From NCBI GenBank assembly GCA_037127315.1, contig JBBBDQ010000750.1, positions 4,975,001-5,039,000 on the forward strand: DNA of 64,000 nt, in the 5' to 3' direction. Below are positions 32,041 through 43,078 of this stretch, in pieces. The position numbers were made by a program, and so were the translations under genes. Below the pieces are notes generated by a model, which did not search any database, was not told the origin of the DNA, and was given only the letters and a program-made list of their open reading frames with translations. Within the stretch, counting starts at the first letter, position 1. Each line of letters starts with the position of its first letter. Source of the DNA: Ascarosepion bandense. Lineage: Eukaryota > Mollusca > Cephalopoda > Sepiida > Sepiidae.

Positions 32041-32243
32041 ACGAGAATGAGAGAAGAAGATATATGCATACAGACTATGTGGGGACTGGTGAGAAAATAG
32101 CTTATTTTTATTTTTCTACCTCAATTTAAATAGGTTAATTTTGTTTAAATGCGGTTAAGTATTGATTGATTAACATAATGCTTCCGCAAAACCGAATTGT
32201 TCGTACTTGAACTTATTCTGAAAATTAAAAAAAGAAAAACAAC

Positions 32244-32247
<4 letters not shown>

Positions 32248-32309
<62 letters not shown>
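32248..32309. repeat. (AC)n microsatellite
   Basis: About 60 bp of pure CA/AC repeat. Confidence 0.95.
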
Positions 32310-32313
<4 letters not shown>

Positions 32314-32567
32314 TACTATTGTGAAACCTTCACAGGGCCATAAATTGTGGTCTTGTGGTCCACATTCGGTTCGTAGACCCTATTTTGTGCAAGAGTGATA
32401 TAGAGATATGTCCTGAATGTAAAACAGCTGTCACTCTGTTCAGTGCAAGAATATTCTGCTAGAAGAATTCTATACACACTGAGATGTATGATAGTAGCGA
32501 TAATGGGAATTATAACCATTTCTCTGCAAAGAAATATTTAGCATTGAGCGAGAAGCCAGTCTGTGTA

Positions 32568-33116
32568 TTAGGTGCCATACGTGATACATCCTTGATTAGG
32601 CAGAAGATTTTTCCCGGAGTAGATTACCATCACTTTCTGCGATAGACTGCTAACCAAAGTTATAGAACTGTTGAGTATTTTTTGCACTGAAGGTTATAAT
32701 TGTGCTATGTCGGTTGCTAATCGACTTAACGTACCCAAAATGTTAGATACTTGGTAATCTTCCACTGAAAGCTGACTCCTTAGTATTCGGCTAACTGCCG
32801 ACTAATATCAACTGCCTTAATCTAACTATTTCCAAACTGGAACTAACTAGCAGTTCTACTGAACTCCAACAGAAGTCTAAAGTGCACTCTAGAACTTCTA
32901 AGAGCTCCCAAGAACTTCTTGTTAACTCTTATTATTATAGAATGGAGAGTCCATTATCTGAGGAATAGGAGTGTTTCACCATAACAAGAACCCAGTTTTT
33001 TCTGATATTAAACCCATAGTTGGAGGGAGAAGAGATGGATTAATTCTTTTCCCAATGGTATTTGGGCGTAAGAAAATGCAACGAATTCAACAGGAATTCG
33101 AACTCGGCTCTCTAAA
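32568..33116 (-). mobile_element. SINE-2 copy split by about 330 bp
   Basis: Minus-strand SINE-2. The 3' half lies at 32568-32670 (complement reads through ctaccgcagaaag-type body) and the 5' half with the tRNA-like head at 33000-33116 (complement of ggaattcgaactcggctc). Between them is about 330 bp of unrelated sequence (32671-33000) rich in the word aactnctaa, probably a later insertion of an unidentified element. Confidence 0.75.
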
Positions 33117-33424
33117 TTTATAAAATCTCTTAAAACTATTTTACAAAAAATAGGTTTTTTATCTCTAGTAATTTTTATCGCTCTTTCCAGTCTTGATAGG
33201 GGTTTCGTTGCTAGCTATTAATTTGAAATAGTATTGAATGTCAACATTCTGATTATGTCATTATTTGATTTTCGAATTACATGTGCTATCGATTTTAATT
33301 ATTGCTGCTTTTAATAATTCGCAAGTGATGTGGTTTCTGCAATTTGGTACATTTCTTTAGTAGTGATTCTGCAACACCAGTCCACAATGTTCGAATATGA
33401 ACGGTCCTTCCCGGGAATCATTGA

Positions 33425-33640
33425 CTTCACTCGCTCAAATACATTTTGAACATTAATCTTAGAAAAGAGACGTATACATTTATTTCTTTAGATACTGCTA
33501 AACGTGTTTTGCGCCATGAATTGCATTCATATAATAGCCTTGTCACAATGAAATTATTTAAGAACTTGACTTGAGATTTCAGCTTAAACTTCTGATTTTG
33601 TAGCAATTTGCTGTGTTGGTCAAAGCTGTAAGGCGACATG
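33425..33640 (-). pseudogene. LINE C-terminal fragment
   Basis: The minus-strand frame includes LLYECNSWRKTRLAVSKEIN and VSFLRLMFKM, resembling the segment after the reverse transcriptase in RTE-type LINEs (YGSECWT... RMLRI in LINE-B), but it is a different subfamily. 5' and 3' ends unclear. Confidence 0.6.
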
Positions 33641-33726
33641 GAATTGGAAAATAATGAATGGAAAGGGTCTGTTGCTTTTTCAGCTTTGTCCGGAGATGAA
33701 GATATTTAGATGATGTACGCATCTAC

Positions 33727-34033
33727 GTTGTGGTGCATTGGATATAGGCTCGGAACGAGAAATCGGGGAGCCGAGTTCGAATTCCAGCTGAATTCATTGC
33801 TTTCACTTACGCGCAAATACCCTTGGGAAAGGTATTAATCCGTCCATTCCTTCCAGTTATGGGTTAAATAACAGGACCGATTGGGTTCTATAGTCTTGGT
33901 CGGCAACAAATCTACCGCAGAAAGCGATGGCAACCTACTGCGGGATAATCTTCTGCCCAGTCAGTCATGTCTGTTTCGAGACATGATCGCCCAAGCGTGT
34001 ATCACGTATGGCACTTAACTGACTGACTGACTC
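33727..34033 (+). mobile_element. SINE-2 copy, full length
   Basis: Head gttgtggtgcattggatata, B-box-like gagttcgaattcc, complete body, hairpin catgtctgtttcgagacatg, end cacttaactgactgactg. A good reference copy for the family. Confidence 0.9.
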
Positions 34034-34139
34034 AGTTAGAAAATAAAGGTGATATTTTCCCAATAATGTTCACCCTGTAAAAGACCCAAGAGCTACTCAA
34101 TGTTGTGAATTACAGAGTGAGCGATAAGAAGTACGGTAT

Positions 34140-34665
34140 TTAATTGGATACTGTTGTCATATCTGGTCTGTTGCTCCTGCTATTCAACTCTGGGTTCTCG
34201 ACAAAATCCAAAGGAGGACCTGCAATGCAAACCCGATTCAGTCACTTTCTCACCGTCGGGATGTGGCTTCTCTCTGTCTTTTCTGCTAATATTTTTACGC
34301 TTTCTGCTATGACGAGCTTCTATCCCTGGTGCCCCGCCCCTATGAATTTACTCGTGCTACTAGATTGACAACTGGTTTCCACTCTTTTACCGTCGAAATT
34401 GGCAAATGTAACCACCACTTCTACACTCTTTTCTCGCACTTCCCGACTATGGAACTCCTTTCCGCATGTTTACTTCCCTGATAGCTACAATCGCCAAAAG
34501 TTTAAGTGAAACGTTGTCATCTTTTATATACTTCCATCCTTCTGTTATTCTTTCTTCGATATCCTCTGTAACGCTTTTTCTCGCTTCCCTCTCCTCCCAC
34601 TGTATCTCCCAGCACATCAATGACAGTACTGCCTAGCTTGAAATGAAACTAATACTAAAAACGCA
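34140..34665 (+). pseudogene. LINE-A 3' end fragment
   Basis: Broken frames: STKSKGGPAMQTRFSHF and, further on, FFSRTSRLWNSFPHVYFPDS-like sequence, followed by the 3' tail (actgtatctcccagcacatc, cttgaaatgaaactaat). C-terminal part of the LINE-A protein with frameshifts. Confidence 0.72.
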
Positions 34666-34844
34666 AGAAAGATAGCACAGATTAAAATTGATCAGATTAA
34701 GACTTTATCTATTGGGGGAAGTATCCACTTGACAGTCGGTTCCAAAAACTAGTAGTTCGTGGGAAGAGACAGTTCGAGAGAAACTTACATCTCATCAATG
34801 GAATACGAAGTGAATGAGAGTAATTCATTAAAATATTCTGAGGA

Positions 34845-34965
34845 TACTTATACTTAACATCAGAAAGAATGCTGAAATTTCTAGATTACATAATGAAGAA
34901 AGAGAGCTTGGAAAATATGACGCCCACAGGAGAGATTAAAGCCAAGAGGGACATAAAAAACAATG
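34845..34965 (+). pseudogene. LINE-B short fragment
   Basis: Reads LTSERMLKFLDYIMKKESLE and NMTPTGEIKAKRDI in one frame, equivalent to the RQLKFLGHAMRKEGLENLIL segment of other LINE-B copies. Both sides are unrecognised. Confidence 0.65.
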
Positions 34966-35164
34966 CATAGCTTACCTACCTAATAAATGAATAACAAAAT
35001 AAGGTTGATAAGCGATAACAAAAAAGTCCACACTTATTAAAGGCTAAAAAGGACAGGAAATTGTAAAGCACCATGATCTTCAAAGACCTAAAGGTACACA
35101 GCACATAGAAAAATAATATCCTGCCCTCTTTTTAATAAAGTATGTAGAAGTAGGTTTTAATTAG

Positions 35165-35970
35165 AGAAATATGTAAAAGTTTCACAATTAAGTTATGATT
35201 AGTGAGATATGTGAAAATCTGAAAATTACGTCATGGTTATCGAAATATGTGAAAATATCCCAATTGAATCTTGATTATCAAAATCTATGAAAATCTTACA
35301 ATTATGTCATGATTATTGAAATAGGTGAAAATCTGACAATTTAGTCACGATTATTGAAATGTCTGAAAAACTCACAATTATAACATAATTACCAAAATGG
35401 GGGGAAAGTCTTATAACTGAGTCATGATTATTGAGAAATGTGAAGATCACACAATTGAGTTTTGATTATGGAATATTTGAAAAAATCTTGCAATTATGTC
35501 ATGATTATCAAAACGGGTGGAAATCTTACAATTACGTCATGAATATCGAAATATCCGAAATTACGTTGTAAGAAAACCTTAAAATTGAGTCATGAGTATT
35601 GGAAAATGTGAAAATCTCACAATTGAGTCATGATTATCATAAATATTCAAAAGTCTTACAATTACGCTATGACTAACAAAAGGGAGAAATCTTACAATTA
35701 CGTCATGATTATCGAAATATGTGAAAATCTTACAAACAATCACGTCATGATTATCAAAATATATAAAAAATTTATAATTATGTCATTATTAGCGAAATAG
35801 GTAAAAAGCTTACAATTGAGTCATGGCTATTGAAATATGTGAAAATCTCACAATTGATTCATGATTATCAAAATACTTCAAAATCTTTCAATAATATTAT
35901 GATAATCAAAATATGTGAAAATCTTACAATTCAGCATTGATTATAGAAATGGGTAAAAATTTTACATTAT
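35165..35970. repeat. 37-38-bp degenerate minisatellite
   Basis: About 20 diverged units around gaaatatgtgaaaatctcac plus aattgagtcatgattatc. The phase is kept but no two neighbours are identical, so the array looks old. Confidence 0.85.
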
Positions 35971-36094
35971 CAATGCATAACCGATAAATACGAAATGTTT
36001 TGTATTGACTTTACGGGAAAGAAAGTAAATCTCTTGCGAAAGATTATAGTACATTACACAGATTATAGGTCACGTACATATTTTACCTGTATGA

Positions 36095-36225
36095 CAGCGA
36101 ATGCTGTACAATCTTCTCAAGAATGAAGGAGGTTTGATAGAAAAATATTTTAATAGCTACAATGAACAAGAAGATGTGGAGGGCCCTGATCGCCTACATC
36201 CTGAAAGAGGATAGCACATAAATTA
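36095..36225 (+). pseudogene. LINE-B 3' terminal fragment
   Basis: Carries atgtggagggccctgatcgc and ctacatcctgaaagag, the end of the LINE-B protein (KMWRALIAYILK) and its start of tail; upstream, tgacagcgaatgctg resembles the GSECW segment with a deletion between. Confidence 0.65.
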
Positions 36226-36492
36226 AAGACATATTTCACAGATTTTATATACGTTATTTAATGTTTTACCCTATAGCCTGATAATTATTATTTAATTTTT
36301 TAACATATTTATATTTGTGCATATATTTGTAATGCGATTAAATGTGACATTATTTTTTAAAGTAAATTCTCATTGTAACAGTTGCCGTAATATCTTAGAA
36401 ATAAACATACTCGATTAATATATCTATCTATATCTGTCTGTCTCTTTCTCTTTATTTCTTCTCTCTTTCTCTCTCTTTCTGTATATATATAT

Positions 36493-36960
36493 TGTTAAAT
36501 ATAAGAGACAATGAATGTCTATTATGTTTAATTATGAACCGTTCTAAACATCGTATTTTGGCTTTAATTTCAGGTGAAAATAAATACAAAAATTCTCCAA
36601 CATTTGGATAATTTTTTATTAACTTGGTTCTAAGCTTTCGGCTCACATGAATCATCTTCAGAGAGGTTACAAGGACGTTAACATAAAAACATCCACCATC
36701 AGCGACGATTTTATCTTGTGTTGACATAAAACTTTGCTAAGCAACGATAACAGTTATCAAAAATAGCAAACGCAGTTCGTAAATTTGTATTGCGGTTCTA
36801 TGACGTCACATATAACTTAGAAGCAACTTAATAAAAATTTATCCAAATGTTGGAGAATTTTTGTCTTTATTTTCACCTGAAATTAAAGCCAAAATACGAC
36901 GTTTAGTACGGCTCATCATTAAACATAATAGACATTCATTGTCTCTTATATTTAACAGTA
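36493..36960. repeat. Inverted repeat of a Penelope-like terminus family
   Basis: Left arm about 36493-36620 and right arm about 36838-36960 are reverse complements (ttatttttaacagt ends; gaatgtctattatgtttaat; ggctttaatttcaggtgaaa). A third partial copy is at 42740-43075. Minus-strand frames of 30-90 residues (FSPEIKAKIRCLERFIIKHN) are conserved between copies, so part of it may once have been coding. Assignment to Penelope-like elements is inference from the hammerhead-like motif inside. Confidence 0.7.
36620..36662 (-). ncRNA. Hammerhead-like motif, partial
   Basis: Minus strand: CTGAAGA (36655-36661), imperfect stem II, GAAA (36636-36639), a 5-bp stem III (AGCTT with AAGTT, one G-U), then T and A giving an NUH triplet (TTA). 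Stem I is lacking. Confidence 0.5.
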
Positions 36961-36993
36961 TATGTTTAGAAAATTTTCTGCTTCCTCGAATCA

Positions 36994-37009
<16 letters not shown>

Positions 37010-37045
<36 letters not shown>
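37010..37045. repeat. (CT)n/(TA)n microsatellite
   Basis: (TC)n 36995-37011 followed by (TA)n to 37045. Confidence 0.9.
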
Positions 37046-37048
<3 letters not shown>

Positions 37049-37059
37049 GTCAGATTAAA

Positions 37060-37860
37060 TAAACTGCAAACATAATGTCTGCTTATTTTTAATAAAACCT
37101 GTTCATACTCACAGATAATCTTTCACGGATTACAACTGAAAGATGTCAAAAATGAGCTGTAACGTTGACAGATGTTATCATTCATTTTTTAAAGTACCTT
37201 AGTACTTTTAACCTCTTTCCGAGATCATCTTCAGGGGTGTGAGCTGTAGTAATTAAAAATAACCGCAAAAACTGTGTTGCTAAAAATTTCTGTACATTTT
37301 TTCTGCTTCAAATATAACAAACTCCTAGCGTTCATTAGAACACGAGAATTATCCAAAATGGAATTTTTTTATATGCTGTAATGTCATGGTCATCCACGTG
37401 TTAAAGCATGAAAAAACAGTTCTTTTTACAAACATTTTAGAAAATTACTACAGTATTCATAGCTGATTCTATTAATTGAAATGTTTTAATGAACATTGCA
37501 TCGAGAATCTGTAGTTCGCTTTTGTTGTTTTCTTGGTGTAGGATAGTTGTATTATCGATATATTATATGTAGTTATATTAGTGAATATAACTATTTTATT
37601 AATTAAAAAAAAAAAATTAAAATTCAGTGAAATGAATTCAAAGGGAAATAACTATTAATAAATAATATTTACGGGGAAAAGAAAGAAAAGGGAGTTGCGA
37701 AAGAAAGAAACAAACGCATAGGGGAATCGGTATTAATCTGAGTGTAAGTATTTAAGTAAGTATTTTTTCTATAATTAATAGTTCTTTCTATACTACTTTG
37801 AGCATTGTTTTATTAACACCAGAATAATATTTTTATACATGTGTATATTCCCATATGTAT
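37060..37860. other. Unassigned; possible Penelope-like terminus
   Basis: At 37210-37240 the minus strand reads CCCTGAAGATGATCTCGGAAAG, similar in order to the hammerhead-like cores but without a proper stem II. The rest is AT-rich and unassigned. Confidence 0.35.
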
Positions 37861-37868
37861 ATTTTTTA

Positions 37869-37872
<4 letters not shown>

Positions 37873-37948
<76 letters not shown>
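37873..37948. repeat. (AC)n microsatellite
   Basis: About 76 bp of pure CA/AC repeat. Confidence 0.95.
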
Positions 37949-37950
<2 letters not shown>

Positions 37951-38059
37951 CTTTATTACTTTGCAAAATTTTACAAGCAAAGAAGAACTCCTCCGAATCA
38001 CCCTAAATTTTCTTCATTCTTTCATTGAAGACACTGCAATATAGGTAATTATTAAATAT

Positions 38060-38214
38060 TTATTAATTTGATGGACACGTTATTGTGCAGTATTAACAAA
38101 AGAACCATTCTATTTTCATTTACTATTATTCACTTAGCAATAAATACTAAAAGTAGTATGAAATACATAATTTCTTTTAAATACCGGGGTGACCAAATAA
38201 TTATGGCCGGTAGT

Positions 38215-38217
<3 letters not shown>
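38060..38217 (+). mobile_element. Long-TIR MITE, one arm only
   Basis: Matches the right arm of the MITE at 41,045-41,406: gtattaacaaaagaaccatt through atgaaatacataattt to the end accaaataattatggccggt agtg. The left arm is absent. The end tag is followed by an (AC)n tract. Confidence 0.75.

Positions 38218-38264
<47 letters not shown>
38217..38264. repeat. (AC)n microsatellite
   Basis: About 47 bp of CA/AC repeat. Confidence 0.95.
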
Positions 38265-38265
38265 T

Positions 38266-38537
38266 AAGAAGCTCATCCCTTGTTCCCTGTTTAGGATGTG
38301 GTTTCCGGCTTTCTCTTTACCAATCTTATCACTTTGTTTTGTTTTTTTTTTAATTGGAGTAGATAGATCTATCTATCCCTCGGTTCACACTCCACCCTCG
38401 TATATTGAACCGGTTAAGAGGCTCATCTCTTGTTCCCTGTTTAGGATGTGGTTTCCGGCTTTCTCTTTTCCAATCTTTTCACTATTACGTAGCCCCCTGC
38501 ACATCGGTGGCGTTACCGCCTTGCTAGGGGTGATACG

Positions 38538-38540
<3 letters not shown>
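38266..38540 (+). mobile_element. LINE-A 3' tail with internal duplication
   Basis: Non-coding tail ending gccttgctaggggtgatacg. A 70-bp segment (gctcatcycttgttccctgt to ccaatcttwtcact) is present twice, at 38270-38335 and 38417-38482. Followed by (TA)n. Confidence 0.75.

Positions 38541-38592
<52 letters not shown>
38541..38592. repeat. (TA)n microsatellite
   Basis: About 52 bp of TA repeat after the LINE-A tail. Confidence 0.95.
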
Positions 38593-38594
<2 letters not shown>

Positions 38595-38634
38595 CGAAGA
38601 TTAACGAAACTTGGTTATAAATAACTGACAATTT

Positions 38635-38850
38635 GAAATGATTTGTTTGAACATTATTTTTGATCGATTCTCGTATTTAAGTAGATATTCTGTTTATAAT
38701 TAAACAGTATTATATATTTATTTCTACCAGCCTGATTATTTACGATAAATTTTATTACGAAAATCGCGCCGAATGACACATATTTTTTTATTATAAACAG
38801 AATATCTACTTAAATACGAGTATCGATTAAAAATAATGTTCAAACAAATC

Positions 38851-38859
<9 letters not shown>
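38635..38859. repeat. Inverted repeat, arms about 66 bp
   Basis: 38635-38702 and 38793-38859 are reverse complements with few changes (gaaatgatttgtttgaacat; taagtagatattctgtttat). Spacer about 90 bp. Flanked on both sides by (TA)n. Non-coding MITE-like structure. Confidence 0.8.

Positions 38860-38906
<47 letters not shown>
38858..38906. repeat. (TA)n microsatellite
   Basis: About 48 bp of TA repeat. Confidence 0.95.
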
Positions 38907-38908
<2 letters not shown>

Positions 38909-39058
38909 TATAGATGTCCAGTCCGTAAACGGCGAGTATAATCCATCAAGATCAACTTAATATAAAATATTAAGTGTTATATTTACATAGAAAGCTCAAT
39001 AGATGTTATTCAGAGCAATGTGATATTTATAAAGGAAAACTGAACACGTCCTTTAAAT

Positions 39059-39114
39059 TGGTTATAAATTATAATTCATTTCAATGAGCTAAAATAGCTC
39101 ATTTCATCAGACCA
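39059..39114 (-). ncRNA. Complete hammerhead ribozyme motif, minus strand
   Basis: All three helices and all core positions can be drawn. Reading the minus strand: stem I TGGT (complement of 39111-39114), CTGATGA (39104-39110), stem II AATGAGCTA/TAGCTCATT, 9 bp with a TTT loop (39083-39103), GAAA (39079-39082), stem III 6 bp (ATGAAT with ATTTAT, one G-U) with loop TATA (39064-39079), H17 = A at 39063, stem I 3' strand ACCA (39059-39062). Cleavage would fall between 39063 and 39062. Unlike the HHR-SINE motif, no tRNA-like promoter lies near; host repeat unknown, probably a retroelement terminus. Confidence 0.85.
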
Positions 39115-39119
39115 CACAA

Positions 39120-39538
39120 TATTCCTTCCATTTGCTACAAAACATTTTGCCGGAATAAGCATTTTCTTTAACTGAAGAGAAAGATAAAAAAAAAAAAAAA
39201 AATAAGAAGACGGAAAAAAGAGAAAAAGGAAAAGAGAATCAGGACATAAGCATTGGCGTCAGATCACCTGGGGGTATTCAGACTCGTCGTGAAGATGTTG
39301 ACCGCTAAGTAATTAACAATTCATTTCTAATTCTATGGATACCTGTGTATGTGTAACCCCATAAATTAACTCACATATGTACACTAACTTATAACCATAT
39401 ACGCATATGCGTACATTCCCACATATACTTACAAATGTGACTTTGTTTATGCTTACACATACTTACAGACCTACACTTTTTCATGTCTACATACGGATCT
39501 TGCGTTCGCATACTCACATATATACATTTCATAAAGAC

Positions 39539-39540
<2 letters not shown>
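39120..39540. other. Unassigned, with an A-rich run
   Basis: A poly(A) run and A/G-rich DNA at 39186-39240, then unassigned sequence. Confidence 0.5.

Positions 39541-39599
<59 letters not shown>
39541..39599. repeat. (TA)n microsatellite
   Basis: About 58 bp of TA repeat. Confidence 0.95.
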
Positions 39600-39601
<2 letters not shown>

Positions 39602-40010
39602 TAAAAAAGGATTAATTCAGTGATGGTGGATGATCATTTCGATATGAAAATCCCCACGGGGGATAACACATCACCTCAGCAACAGAAAAATCCTTTCAGA
39701 AACTGGAGAAAAATCGGTCTAATTTTCCTTTTTAAATATATTTGCAAAGAAATTAAAAAATAAAAAGAAAAAGAAAAAAAGAAAAAGATAAAACAAAATA
39801 AAATCAAATAAACAAGAAAAGAAAAAATTGACATCGTCTGGGCTCGCAAAAAAAGGAAAGAGAATTGTAACTTAAAAATTAACGGACGGCCGTGTTGAAT
39901 TGATGTAAGGTTAAGTAACACGGAAAAAAGGTGGGAGATAAGAGAGATAAAGGAAGGAAAAGAAAGAAAAAATATATATTAAAAATAAAAGAGCTTAAAA
40001 TATAAAATAT
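39600..40010. other. Unassigned A-rich stretch
   Basis: A-rich DNA (39755-39830 and 39945-40010), no recognised element. Confidence 0.5.
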
Positions 40011-40015
40011 ACTTA

Positions 40016-40608
40016 GAACTCAATGCCAATACCTAGGAAGTGTTCTAACAGGAGATGGAAAGTGCGACATAGAGATCCGAAAGCGAATTGTCATGGCGAA
40101 GGAAGCGTTCCAGAAGCTGAGTAAAATACCAAGACACAAGTAAATTTCACTAGTAACAAAGAAGAGAGTTCTAGATTGCTATGTGATATCAGTTCTTCAG
40201 TACGGCAGTGAATGCTGGACAATGTAATCGAAGATGAGGAAAAACATTAAGCAGCGGAAATGTTGTAAGGATGATGCGGATATCGTGGACCGAGCATGTG
40301 AGCAATGATGAGGTGTTGGAAAAAATGGCAACGGAAAGAAAATTAATAGAGAGTATCAGGAAGAGACAACTGAAATTCCTGGGACATGCAATGAGGAAGG
40401 AGGGCTTGGAGAACCTGATACTGACAGGCAAGATAGAAGGAAAAAGAGACAGATAAAAGCAGCGGATAACATATTTGAAGGGCCTCATCAGGTGGATGAC
40501 GGAACGGGGTTGCGAGGTGTAACAGGAGAATACATATTAAGAGCCACCAGGGATAGGGAGACGTGGAAAGCCATTATCACCTACGTCCTGAAAGGAAATG
40601 GCACATAG
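40016..40608 (+). pseudogene. LINE-B 3' fragment with complete tail
   Basis: Broken frames in order: QYLGSVLTGDGKCDIEIRKR, IVMAKEAFQKLSKIP, LLQYGSECWT-like (LQYGSECWTM), MMRISWTEHVSNDEVLEKMA, ERKLIESIRKRQLKFLGHAM then RKEGLENLILTGKIEGKRDR, and TWKAIITYVLKGNGT at the end. It covers about the last 190 codons of the family and stops at the natural end, followed by a (GAA)n tail. At least three frameshifts or stops. Confidence 0.88.
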
Positions 40609-40651
40609 AAGAAGAAGAAGAAGAAGAAGAAGAAGAAGAAGAAGAAGAAGC
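40609..40651. repeat. (GAA)n tail of LINE-B
   Basis: About 14 GAA triplets directly after the LINE-B end; the minus-strand copy at 46.8 kb has (TTC)n in the same place, so this is the family's 3' tail repeat. Confidence 0.92.
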
Positions 40652-41044
40652 TAAAACCGACGGATATAATATATTAAAAATACGAGACTCCCTACTCAAA
40701 GTTTCATATGAGGACAACCATCATGAATGTTATTATATGCAACTCTGTAAAGCGGATTTGGTATTGTTATTATATTATGTCATATTATATTATAGTTATT
40801 ATAATAATAAATAACGGGTCTTATTTTTTTTAATCTGACATTTTGATTACTATTTCAAATGATATTTTTCGTGGATATCTGTATTTGAATTTAATTTTTA
40901 TTTTAACCAGTATGATTTCGTCAAGCAGCTTGAACTGAGTGCCTACTCAAATATAGTCATCCACTAAAAATAATTTTTAAGAAGTAATAACATATGTCAG
41001 ATTTAAAAAAAAACATAGCATTAACATTAGTTCTTTATATATAA

Positions 41045-41402
41045 CACTACCGGCCATAATTATTAGGTCACCCCAGTTTAAAAAATAATGATGTATTTCA
41101 TACTACTTATATATATTTATTGCCAAGTGGATAATTCTAAATGAAAATAGAATGGTTCTTTTGTTAATACTGCAAAATAACATGTGCATCAAATGAACTG
41201 TTCTAGTGTCCAGTTTTTGTGTTCTATTCCCCATGTCAGTCTCTTCTTCTTATTGGCTGGATTAAGCAAAGGCTTCCTGGCTGCTTTGTAAAGAACGATT
41301 CTATTTTCATTTAGAATTATCCACTTGGTAACAAATACTAAAAATATTATGAAATACATAATTTTTTAAAAAACTGCGTTGGCCTAATAATTACGGCCGG
41401 TA

Positions 41403-41406
<4 letters not shown>
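41045..41406. mobile_element. Long-TIR MITE (about 362 bp)
   Basis: Ends cactaccggccataattatt and its near complement aataattacggccggtagtg. Long inverted arms of about 120-135 bp (41045-41180 and 41285-41406) flank a 100-bp centre. No coding capacity. The arms recall Tc1/mariner-type elements (flanking TA on the left, tatataacactaccgg). One-arm relative at 38,060-38,217. Confidence 0.82.

Positions 41407-41450
<44 letters not shown>
41407..41450. repeat. (GT)/(TA)n microsatellite
   Basis: Short GT then about 40 bp of TA repeat between the MITE and the LINE-A fragment. Confidence 0.92.
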
Positions 41451-41451
<1 letters not shown>

Positions 41452-41453
<2 letters not shown>

Positions 41454-42743
41454 CGCCCATAAACTATTCTCAGATAGATAGTATGCTTTCGCTTTGCTAG
41501 GTCTACAGCAGATATGCTAACAACCATTACCGAGTATATATACCAGGCCTTTGATAAGTCCGGCGAAGCTCGACCTCTTGCCCTGGATATCTCCAAAGCA
41601 TTTGATAGTGTCTGGCACGCTGGCCTTCTGCGCATGCTCCGAGGTTATAGTATCACTGAACGCTTGCTTGGTTTGATCCAATCTTTTCTATCAAACCGCA
41701 TAATGAAGGTTTATCTTGAACGGGCATGCCTCCACATCCTACCACACAAACGCTATCCTAGGCCCGACACTCTTTCTGATCTTCATAAATGATCTCCCTG
41801 ACGTGATCAAATCCCAAGTAGGCATCTACGCTGATGACAGCACCATTTGCTCCCGCCTCAGAAAGAAATCTGTCGAGGCTGCCAAAGATAACCTCGCTAA
41901 TGATCTCGAGAAAACATCTACTCTGTAGTAGACTGAGGTAAGAAATGGCTTTCAAATTTTAATGCGTCTAAAACGAAGCTGCTATCTGTCAACACTCCTA
42001 CTCCCCATCAGCATGGACCAAGCGAGTCTCCCTGAAAGCAATACACTAAGCCTCATTGGTCTCACCCTCTCTTCCGATCTCAAGTGGAACCATTACATTA
42101 GATCAATAGCTAAATTCACTGCTAGGAACGTTAGGTTGCTATCTCAGGGTTTTGGACAGGTTACAGAGGAGAATCTGTAATGTAATCAATCCCGACCTGG
42201 CAGCTCGACTCCAGCCACTTTCTCATTGACGGGATGTGGCTTCTCTTTGACTCTTCTACAAATATCTTCATGACTTCTGATGCCTCCTACACAAGAATTT
42301 AATCGAGCAACAAGACTGGTAACTGGGTCCCATCCATTTACAGTAAAATCAAACAAATGCAGCCTTCACTTCTACTCTCACAGCTTTTTCTCTCGCACTT
42401 TCCGCCTTTGGAACTCCTTTTCGTATAATTGCTTCCATGACGGCTAAATTCTCCAAGAATTTAGATGCAATGTCAATTGCCATCTCTTATCCACTTGACT
42501 CCAGTTTTTTCCTCGTCCTTTCCTCGTCACCCTGTGTATCTTGTTTAAAAATCTTTCTCACTCTACCCTCGCAACTGTCTTTACACCGGTATAGCCCATC
42601 CTTTTCTTGCCCTTTCTCTGACACCCCATGTAACCAGTTCGTTTTTCTCTTCACTCTCCTCCTGCTTAAACTTTCACTCTTATATTATGTAGTCCCCTGC
42701 GCACCAGTGGTGGTACAGCCTTACTTTGGGTGAAACGATTATA
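41452..42743 (+). pseudogene. LINE-A (CR1/Jockey-like) reverse transcriptase fragment to 3' end
   Basis: The longest LINE-A copy. In order: reverse transcriptase motif A in LALDISKAFDSVWHAGLLRM; SFLSNRIMKVYL; GPTLFLIFINDLPDV; motif C IYADDSTICSRLRKK (catalytic aspartates kept); SLIGLTLSSDLKWNHYIRSI; AARLQPLSH; broken C terminus FSLALSAFGTPFRI-like; and 3' tail with gcgcaccagtggtggtacag and ttgggtgaaacgatt. Frameshifts between motif B and C and a stop at 41927 inactivate it. The first ORF, endonuclease domain and front of the polymerase are missing. Other LINE-A pieces in the window are defined by comparison with it. Confidence 0.87.
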
Positions 42744-43078
42744 TGTTTTCTAAACATATAATGTTAAATATAAGAGACAATGAATGTTTAATCATGAGTC
42801 GTTCTAAACATCGTAATTTGGCTTTAATTTCAGGTGAAAATAAAGACAAAAATTCTCCAACATTTGGATATTTTTTAAGTTGGCTCATATGAACTATCTT
42901 CAGAGAAATTACAGAGACGTTAACATAAAAACATCCACCATCAAGGAAGATTTTATCTTGTGTTGACATAAAACTTTGCTGAACAACGATAACATTTACC
43001 AAATAGCAAACACGGTTCGTAAATTTGTAATGCGGTTCTGTTACGTCACACCACGTGAGAGCTCGAAAGGTTAACAGA
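42740..43078 (-). mobile_element. Third copy of the 36.5-kb inverted-repeat family
   Basis: Shares ataagagacaatgaatg, ggctttaatttcaggtgaaa, attctccaacatttggata, cagagacgttaacataaaaa and ttttatcttgtgttgacata with 36,493-36,780. The minus strand keeps CTGAAGA near 42,897-42,903 and a TGAGCC stem, but GAAA has become CCAA. Confidence 0.75.

Noticed and set aside
37210..37240. CTGAAGATGATCTCGGAAAG as a further hammerhead
   Set aside because: No proper stem II can be formed between CTGAAGA and GAAA, and no stem I was found.
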